Source of the DNA: Diphasiastrum complanatum
Taxonomy: Eukaryota; Streptophyta; Lycopodiopsida; Lycopodiales; Lycopodiaceae
DNA: 64,000 nt
Direction: 5' to 3'
NCBI GenBank assembly: GCA_029204225.1
Contig: CM055098.1
Span: 47,307,939-47,371,938 of the forward strand
Below are positions 56,920 through 64,000 of the stretch, in pieces. Made by a program: the position numbers and the translations under genes. A model generated the notes under the pieces. That model saw nothing but the letters and a program-made list of their open reading frames with translations. It was not told where the DNA came from and ran no database searches. Numbering within the stretch: position 1 is the first letter of the stretch; each line of letters starts with the position of its first letter.

Positions 56920-57626
56920 CTGCTAGAGCCATGGTCGTCCTAACAACACTTTATATGATGATTGTCTCGTGGGTTTTAATATTATAAAATCCATCAGAAA
57001 CTTATAGTCTCCAATATAAACTATAACTTGAGACAATTCTCCTATTGGTGACTTCTAGTTGCATCAGCTAATCTTAAATGTCTTAAGGTGGGTGCTATTC
57101 TATGATGAATGCCTAATTCATATGTTGTCTCTTTAGTCATTATATTTACACTAGATCCGGAATCTATGGGTACACTATCTAAGGTGCAGCCATTAATTAC
57201 TACATGAATCTCTGGTTGGCCTTCGTCACCATAATTAACTAATCCTACGTTGACTATTGGTAACTTTGCTTTTCTTCTCTTTTTATTTTGCAAAAATTGC
57301 TTAATTTCTTTCTTATGATATTGATTATCATCTAATAACTGTTTAAAAGTTATATTGGGCATTCTGGAAACAAGGTCTTTTACAATATTATAAGAACGGT
57401 TTCTAAGTGGCGACAGATCTCTAGGTATCTTGCTACTTATAACTGGATCTGAAAATGTTACTTTTTTTTTGTCTAAAAGTTTTTTAGGTTCTGACCTAAT
57501 ATCAACATCATAATGTTTTTCACTAGACCTATCGAGATTCAATTCTTTATTACTAAGAATTTTTACTAACTGTTTTGGGACCTCCGCTTTTTTTGTCGCA
57601 TTTTTTGCGTTTTTCGCAATTTTCAT
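56920..57626 (-). pseudogene. Gypsy aspartic protease, first copy
   Basis: VINGCTLDSVPIDSGSSVNI (DSGSS at about 57151-57165), YELGIHHRIAPTLRHLRLADA, then after a frame break near 57045 SPIGELSQVIVYIGDYKFLM and VLLGRPWL near 56930. It has the same DSGSS...ADA...GRPWL order as the second copy but differs in detail. The upstream linker has FKQLLDDNQYHKKEIKQFLQ and a basic KNAKNATKKAEVPK start. A tandem protease is unusual (see findings). Confidence 0.78.
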
Positions 57627-58860
57627 CTTAGTTTTCTTATCTTTAAGATTAAAGAATCTTTACTACTTCTTGTAGTTACTTTATTTATCTTTTCGCCTAA
57701 ATCTGGCCATTGATGGTCATGATCTAATAATTCAGACTCTACTTCTATCCTCTGAACTATCATGTCAGTGTTAGTCTTAAATGGCCAAGGGTCATCATCC
57801 CCAGGCGAGTTTATAGACCTTGGTTTAGACCGTGGTTGTTGTGGCTGAGGACATTTAGCAGTGACATGCCCTTCACCTTTACAGTTAGCACAGAGCGGCA
57901 CATATCCTACTAACCTCTTGGTTTCAGGGCAATCAGGCGAACTATGACCGAGGCTCCACAATTATAGCACGGACCCCTGATTCTGGGTGGTGAAATGGAA
58001 TCTCTTGTTCCGCCCCTTCGCTAAATAGTGTACTGTTGACTAGTACACTGTTTCGGTATAATGGTTTTTTGGTTAGTAGGAGTTGCAGTATAAGCTACCT
58101 CCTCATGATGATTAATCGGACAGAGGAATAGCTCATCTTCTAAATAGTTAGTCTGTAAACTAGGACAGTTGGTCTTAGAATGACCTTCCTTCCCACAAGC
58201 GGTGCACCAAACGTTGGCATTAGGCTTCGCTTTCTTTTGCTTGGCTTTAACATCAGACATTTGGACCTTTAAATCACTTATTTCTTTTGCTAACAACTCA
58301 ACACTTTTCCTTAATGGATCCATCTTTTCAGATTCCTCTATTCTTTTCTTCCTATCTGAGTTCCTATTCTTGGATTTCTTTTAAGAAGATTCTTCTTCTA
58401 ATGAAAAAGAATAAGATGAATACTCAGAAGATTCTTCCTCATCCACTGAATCAGATTTTGATTCAGACTCAGTAGATGAATCAGACTCTTCTGTACGTTT
58501 CAATTTATGTTTTTTACTACTTTTTCTTTCATTTCTCCGTCTATGAAAAATTCGAGAAGTTTCGTAATTCTTGGCAGAGGCAATGACATCTTCCAAAGAA
58601 GTCGTCAAACCCTATCAACAATAACGATCCATTTTCTTAGGCAACCTGCCCAAGAGCCATTCATTTTGCATAGGAACTGAATATTGGGCTCCTAACTTTC
58701 CTATTAAATTCTTAACCCTACGAGTATACTTCCTAAGTGATTCCTTCAGTTTTTTCTCAACAGAGTTAAGTCGAGCCAACAATCTAGTGGAATATTCTAT
58801 CTCCCTAAACTGTTTAAGGAATGCTACTTTTAAAGCATTCCAAGTATTAACTGTTTCCAA
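57627..58860 (-). pseudogene. Gypsy Gag C-terminal half with zinc knuckles
   Basis: LNSVEKKLKESLRKYTRRVK, then a Ser/Glu-rich acidic linker, then CTACGKEGHSKTNC (CCHC knuckle 1), a C.NCG..V region (probable knuckle 2, frame-shifted near 57960) and CANCKGEGHVTAKC (knuckle 3). Three knuckles are more than usual for gypsy Gag. Stops near 58612, 58381 and 58021 break it into pieces. Confidence 0.8.
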
Positions 58861-59465
58861 ATCCTAGCCTGTTTCCATAGAAGACCTGGAAAAATTCTAA
58901 CTTTGTCCTCTTCAATATGTTCTTTGTTTGCTATAGTAATGGATTCAAACTGCGACAAATAACTATTTGCATCTTCAGATGATGATCCTTTAAAGAAATC
59001 GTATTTGATTTTTGTAGATGTGGGTGGCGCTGGGTTAGCCATATTAACAGATGGTGGTGAACTAGGTGAACTTGGAGGATCAGAATCTAGACTACGCTCC
59101 GACAATGGTTCTGAAAAAGAAGATTTTGATTTTGAACTTGGTTCGGAAGTAGAATCAGATGAATCTGATTCAGGTGAATATGTAGAAGTTGGTTTTTCAA
59201 CGAATCTTCTCTCAAATGAATCTACAAATGTTGTAGTGGCATTTAGAAGATCATTAAACGCTTCAGGTGTTAATCTTGCTCTAACTAGTGAGTTTTGCAA
59301 ATTTTGCAAATACAAATCTCTAGATTTTCTATATGCTTCTAATTGATGTGCGTGCTCTAAACATTTCTGTTTAATAATTGCTTGAGAGTATTTTCTTGGC
59401 ATCATTACATGAGAAAGATTTGTAGATGTAATACACTTAAAAATATTGCAAAAGGTGATATTCAT
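58830..59465 (-). pseudogene. Gypsy Gag N-terminal half
   Basis: An open frame of 211 codons begins two bases after the primer site. Contains coiled-coil-like AIIKQKCLEHAHQLEAYRKS, a long Ser/Pro-rich stretch, then KIKYDFFKGSSSEDANSYLSQF, which is the start of a retrotransposon Gag domain; the frame is lost near 58860. The true start may be the later MPRKYSQ. Confidence 0.72.
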
Positions 59466-59466
59466 C

Positions 59467-59484
59467 TCCCCGACAACGGTGCCA
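59467..59484 (-). other. Gypsy primer-binding site (tRNA-Asp type)
   Basis: Minus strand TGGCACCGTTGTCGGGGA differs at two positions from the TGGCGCCGTTGCCGGGGA site of Athila-type elements. Confidence 0.85.
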
Positions 59485-60155
59485 AATTATGTGGTGGCCT
59501 AGTCGTTATAGATTTCCACAAAATCGATGAATCAAGTAGTATAAAAAGTTTAATCGTACCCAAGAGAGATAAAAATCTCATCTTTTGCATGGTAATTGTA
59601 TATATGATGGTAAACGGACTGTGATGTGTAATATTCACAATGAATACTACAGCGACATATCTGGTTATCCAAAGATATTTGGGTAAATTGGCATCCATGA
59701 ACACCAATGATAAAAGGATTTGGTCAAGGTCTGCGGTTATAAAGATTACTTTATCTTTAGGCTCTTCAGGTATCAGATGAGCAATCAGATCAGATAGCAA
59801 CTAGCAAACAGATTCATCAAATAGAATCACATTAGCTAAAGATTCTTCTTAATCAAACATAGAGAATTTGTTCTTATCGTAGGAAGCAAACAGAACAGAG
59901 CATCAAACAATCTCACTATCTGAACACATAGCTCATTCAATATTGAAGGAAGTTCTGCTAAAAGTTATGCTTAACAACTTCGGCAATTCCCTGCGCACAT
60001 TAGTCAAATTGTTGCTTGCTGGTGACGCCTGAAAATCCATGTTAGAGTAACTGAAATTCAGTAAGACATGGGAAATCTGTGTAATGCAAAAAGAGTGTAT
60101 TCGCTCAAATGATAAATAAATAATTCTGTGAAAGATAGTAGAGAGAAAGAATGCT
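59485..60155 (-). repeat. Gypsy 5' LTR (boundary uncertain)
   Basis: Everything between the primer site and the point where Copia-7 coding resumes. No second copy in the window, so the outer boundary rests only on the end of the copia frame. Confidence 0.5.
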
Positions 60156-60800
60156 TCATAAACTATGCCAAAGTCTTTTGTAGCCGAGATGTACCTTAAC
60201 ACCCTTTTTGCTCCTTTCCAATGACATATTAATGGGCTTTGCATGTATTGAATCAACTTGCCAACACAAAAACTAAGATATGGTCTAGTGATGGTTATGT
60301 ATATCAAGGAACCAATAAGCATTCTATAGGTAGCGATGTCCTCAAAGGATGCTTCATCACTTTCCTTAGAAACTTTTACACTTAGTTCCATAGGAGTTTC
60401 AACTCCTTTACAATCAATCATGCCAAATCTTGCTAAGATTGATCTAGCATACTTAGATTGACATATGAAGGTAAAATCATTATTTCTAGGGACTTCTATT
60501 CCAATTATAACTTTAAGAATCCTAGATCTACCATCTTAAATTTACTAGACAAGGGAACTTTTACATTCTTGATGCCATCTAGATCATTTCCTGTGAGTAT
60601 AATGTCATCAACATATAAAACTAAGATAATGATCTTTCCATCATTACATTTGTAGTACAATGATGGTTCATAAGAACTTACAAAAAATCCAATGGAAATA
60701 AGATAGGAATGCAACCTAGAGTACCATGCTCTTGGTGCTTGCTTGAGTCCACAAAGACTCTTCTTCAAGAAACACACCTTGTCTTCTTCTCCATCTTACT
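60156..60800 (-). pseudogene. Copia-7 reverse transcriptase fragment
   Basis: CFLKKSLCGLKQAPRAWY, LVLYVDDIILTGNDLDG, FKMVDLG, then in another frame DCKGVETPMELSVK, YRMLIGSLIYITITRP and VLRYISATKDFGIVYEA, after which foreign sequence begins. YVDD is kept. The N-terminal third of RT is missing. Confidence 0.84.
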
Positions 60801-60828
60801 CTCCTCTTGACCTTATACACTCGGATGT

Positions 60829-61425
60829 TCATTCATTCTCACATGACAAAGATCTCTTGAAAGGAAGCTTATGAGATCTGGAGAGTCCACAAGCTTCACA
60901 AAGCTTGCCATACTTGGATATGATTTTGGGAAGTCCTCTTGCTAGCTCCTTTGTCACCATGGTCTCCATAGCTTTGTAGTTATGGTGGCCTAACCTTTTG
61001 TGCCATAATTCCACTTGAGTGAGCTCCTCCTTTGCCATGTTCACACTTCCAACCATCACATTGGCATCAAATTTGAATAACCTCCCTTGCTTGAAACCAC
61101 TAGCAATACATTTTTCATCTTTCAAGATATAACATGCTCCATGCTTGAAATGTACATCTAATCCACTATCCATAAGTTCTCCTACACTGAACAAGTTCTT
61201 TGTAATTGAAGGTACAAAAAGAACATTGTCTAGATCTACTTTTTTAGATGATCCTAGACATAAAGGAATGGATCCGAGGCCTACAATCTCACATTCTTGA
61301 TCACTTTCAGTGAAGATAAATCTCTTAGAACTATTGTAAGAAAGTAGATTAGAAAAGTAGTCTTTTTGGTGAGTTATGTGAGAGCTTGCCCCACTATCAA
61401 TCCACCAAGTGTCTTGATTAAACAC
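60829..61425 (-). pseudogene. Copia-7 protease and pre-integrase module
   Basis: TWWIDSGASSHITHQ (active site intact), SVGELMDSGLDVHFKHG, LWHKRLGHHNYKAM and CEACGLSRSHKLPFKRS. It ends at an inverted segment (about 60805-60843), after which integrase is absent. Confidence 0.85.
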
Positions 61426-62606
61426 TGTTTTAGTAAATTTGGGTCAATTCCAAGTCCCATTCTTTTCTTTTATGAGGTCCTATGCTCAAAATTATGTTCA
61501 ATTGCACAAACTTGACAAGGACCTATAGTCGAACTTAAGTTCAAGCACATGCTCCTTTGTTCAAACTTAAGTTCGAGCAGACAAGCATGTACTAGAGAGG
61601 ATAAAGAGAAAAATTAATTTGTTCCAAAATCAAGAAATTCTCCCGAAATCACTAAAACAGTGTTATTAGATGTTAGTGGTGAGGATACCATCAAAGATAG
61701 ATTGCCTTCTTCCTCTTCCTCAAGCACAAGATTGCCTTGATTGTCCTTCTCTTGGGCATTCTTCTTCTTGTAACACTCAGATGCAAAATGTCTCTTTTTT
61801 CCACAGAAGAAACACTTTAGCTTCTTCTTGTCCTTATTGCTCTTGCCTTTGGAACTTGATGCTCCATCTTTGTTCTCCATCTCCATGTCTTGAGTCTTCT
61901 TGGATGGAAATTTCTTCTTCTTGCCTTTCAAAGAAAAGTTAGCTTTTTCATCACCATCATTCAAAGATAAGGAACTCATCCTACTTTTGATATGAAGCAT
62001 TCTACTCTCCTCACTAACAAGCACACTTTGAAGTTTTTCAATACTAGGAAGTGAATCTTGAATAGCAAATTTTTGAACAAGATTGGAATAATCATCTCCT
62101 AATCCATTCAAAATGATTTGAACTAATTAATCATCTTTGATTTTATCATCTATAGAAGACAACTCCTTATTCAAAGATTTGATCCTAAAGACATAATTTT
62201 GAGCACTTTCACTACTTCCTTTCACGCTTTGAAGGATTTGATTCCTAAGCATGAGTATCTTTGAAGTGTTCTTGGATCCATAAATGGCTTTTAATGAATC
62301 CCATGCCTCTTTGGATGTGGTACAAGATGAGATTTCTTTCAAAAGTTCATTACTTACATTCATTTTTATGCAATGTAATGCACCTCTACATCTCTTTTTG
62401 TACTTAGCCAATTCAACTCCTCCTTGAGGTTCTACTTCCACCTCAAGTACTATGTCATAAAGATCATGAATTACAAGCAAAGACTCCATTCGAACTATCC
62501 AAGTAGCATAATTAGTGGATGATGGAAATTTAGATTCTAGTCTCAAACTTGCAAAATCGCTCCTTAATCTATGATTTTCAGCAATTTCTCTCTTCAACCT
62601 CAACAT
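61426..62606 (-). pseudogene. Copia-7 Gag
   Basis: 62127-62606: SSTNYATWIVRMESLLVIH, ALHCIKMNVSNELL, SKEAWDSLKAIYGSKNT. 61614-62111: LGDDYSNLVQKFAIQDSLPS, VLVSEESR, and the knuckle CFFCGKKRHFASEC, CCHC intact but with Arg for the usual Gly before His. A stop separates the two halves near 62125. About 190 bases at 61430-61613, without a match to relatives and containing repeated AAGTTCGA words, split Gag from protease. Confidence 0.83.
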
Positions 62607-62988
62607 ACACTTAAAAAATCAGAGAAGATCAATTAGTGCACCTAATTTAAGCTTCAATTTTAATTTTTCTGACTGATTTAATCCAAGAACTAATCAAGGG
62701 ATTAGATTCACTATAGAAAATGCTTGATTCTGCACCAAAAATCACTCAAATTGGGTATGTGAGTCAAATTCCACAAATTTTTTAAATTTCTCCATCAAAA
62801 TTGGAGCTGTATGGCCTCACATGTGTGAAAAGGATTCCTACAGCCCACGACAAGATCTGGACCCAAAATTTTGTAAATAGCTATCAAATCCAACTCGCTA
62901 TACAAAATTTGACTAGTTTCCAAAAAATTGCTAATTTTGGCTTTGATTTGGATTAACCCTATCAATTTCAACAAAACCTCTTGTACTA

Positions 62989-63001
62989 GGCTCTGATACC
63001 A
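62989..63001 (-). other. Copia-7 primer-binding site
   Basis: GGCTCTGATACCA on the plus strand, exact iMet-type complement, touching the 5' LTR. Confidence 0.9.
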
Positions 63002-63850
63002 TGTGAAAAAAATAAAAAGGACCAAGAGTGGATCCTAATTTGATCCTCAAGAGGGATTGGTTGTCAGATTACTTGATCTATCAATCTACTTGAGATAAAG
63101 ATCAATCTAGATCAATTCTAGACACAAAATCCTAACAAGAACAATCATTAATTGAAGGTAGGTGTACTTTCTGGTTTCACACGTGTGAAACACTGTCTGA
63201 GTAAAGACTCCAACCTGAAAATCAAGTACACATTGATAGAACCTCAAAACAATCAAAACAAATGTAGACAAATGGAGAGAATCACTCAAAATTGCTTCCA
63301 AACCCAAGATTGGTGTCTCACATTGATTATGGCCAAATAAGCCTCTATATATACACTTTTGGAGCTCGAGGTACTGATCATGCATCAGATCTCACACGTG
63401 TGAGAATGCCTTGTGACCATCATGCAATTTGACACTTGGATCAAAACTTTCCATTTTGGACATTTTTGGTCTATTTTCCTACTATACGGAGATCTTCATG
63501 GAAATCTTCTAGAAGCAAAAACTCGCCTACTTCAGCTATTTCCACACGTGTGAGTTGTCCTCTACACAATGTGACACCTATTCAAAATATTTGGCTCATG
63601 CAATCATTAGATTGGTGCCATGTGTCATATCTCTAGAAAACTAGTTTTTGGCCATTTTACCCACTAGAACTTGAATTAAATCATATGTACAACATATATG
63701 ATTATGGTACATGAAAAGTACACTAGTTTCACACGTGGGAACAGGCTCCACACATGTGTGTGTATCCTATATACAAGATTTTTGGCCTCTACCAAGCTTA
63801 TTTTTTGCATTTTTCACAGTTGGGAACGTTTCTCATTCAAAATAGACAAC
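63002..63850 (-). repeat. Copia-7 5' LTR
   Basis: Starts TGTGAAAAAAAT on the plus strand. Contains palindromic boxes at 63176, 63391, 63541, 63728 and about 63751. The outer end is not determined. From about 63885 GCCGAAGG words appear that also occur near 53 kb, so another element may begin there. Confidence 0.65.
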
Positions 63851-64000
63851 CTTCAGTATTTTTTCTCTCTTTGCATTTGTGCAAAAAAGCCGAAGGTGTT
63901 GAAAAAATTGATATTTTTGAACTGTGCATAAGTTGACTTCTTCAAAATAATTGAACGGAAGAAGCCGAAGGCAAGTGTCGTAGTTTTCAGAAAAATGTGA

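Larger units (their letters stand above)
51786..60155 (-). mobile_element. Athila-like Ty3/gypsy retrotransposon, 5' LTR to beyond pol
   Basis: Minus-strand order: LTR-like region (to about 60155), primer site of the tRNA-Asp type (59467-59484), Gag with zinc knuckles, two protease domains, RT, RNase H, integrase of the gypsy type after RNase H, then an extra frame. The integrase-last order defines gypsy. The tRNA-Asp-type primer, the lack of a chromodomain and the KLHTRWMGPYKV...VNGSRVKCYY ending point to the Athila/Tat branch. I find no 3' LTR, so the left end (51786) is only the last coding-like position. It seems to have gone into Copia-7 RNase H near 60155. Confidence 0.8.
60156..64000 (-). 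mobile_element. Copia-7: rearranged copia element, running to the window edge
   Basis: Minus-strand gag and protease, then a direct jump to late RT. Integrase and RT fingers are deleted, and a short inverted piece lies at the joint. A perfect primer site (62989-63001) and a 5' LTR starting at 63002 mark its right end. RNase H and 3' LTR are missing, apparently cut at the gypsy LTR near 60155. Wording closest to Copia-6. Confidence 0.83.

Overview
The window looks like nuclear DNA from a land plant with a large, repeat-rich genome. Evidence: one single-exon GRAS transcription factor, nested Ty1/copia and Ty3/gypsy LTR retrotransposons primed from plant tRNA sites, long (CT)n/(GA)n arrays and degraded pseudogenes. 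Sequence alone does not fix the species; a fern, lycophyte or gymnosperm fits best, but this is inference. I saw no tRNA, rRNA, CRISPR array or bacterial-type gene.

Layout. 1-2618: upstream region and leader of the GRAS gene. 2619-4895: the GRAS gene (SCL4/7 type), the only ordinary host gene that looks intact. 4.9-7.0 kb: intergenic DNA passing into an old LTR. 7014-12698: Copia-1 (minus strand, LTRs plus CAAAA target duplication), inserted in that old LTR. 13185-19145: Copia-2 (minus), one reading frame with several stops. 19175-20484: a miniature LTR element (TRIM-like). About 20.48-22.7 kb (minus): a spliced, decayed gene resembling a transposase, which Copia-2 and the TRIM appear to have split. 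23.2-26.6 kb: 5'-truncated Copia-3 (plus).

26.6-31.4 kb holds a (TC)n array, a decayed gypsy gag and, at 29910-30941, a reading frame whose first third is clearly derived from histone H3, followed by an unrecognised domain. It has its own plant-like promoter and lies between two inverted copies of the Copia-3 LTR. I consider this the most unusual object in the window.

32.7-36.9 kb: a head-to-head junction of two copia fragments (Copia-6 on plus). 37.1-37.9 kb: a CACTA-like non-autonomous element. 38443-49569: Copia-4 (minus), with the intact Copia-5 (43141-49001, plus; 1316-residue Gag-Pol, LTRs with no difference found, TSD CTATC) inserted beside its primer-binding site. 50-51 kb: two long (TC)n arrays. 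51.8-60.1 kb (minus): an Athila-like gypsy element with a tRNA-Asp-type primer site, two successive aspartic protease domains and an extra reading frame after pol. 60.2-64 kb: rearranged Copia-7 (minus).

At least four layers of insertion can be ordered from nesting and target duplications. Copia-5 is clearly the youngest. A 14-bp palindrome, TTCACACGTGTGAA, or close variants, recurs in most of the copia LTRs and leaders, including families whose LTRs otherwise look unrelated.
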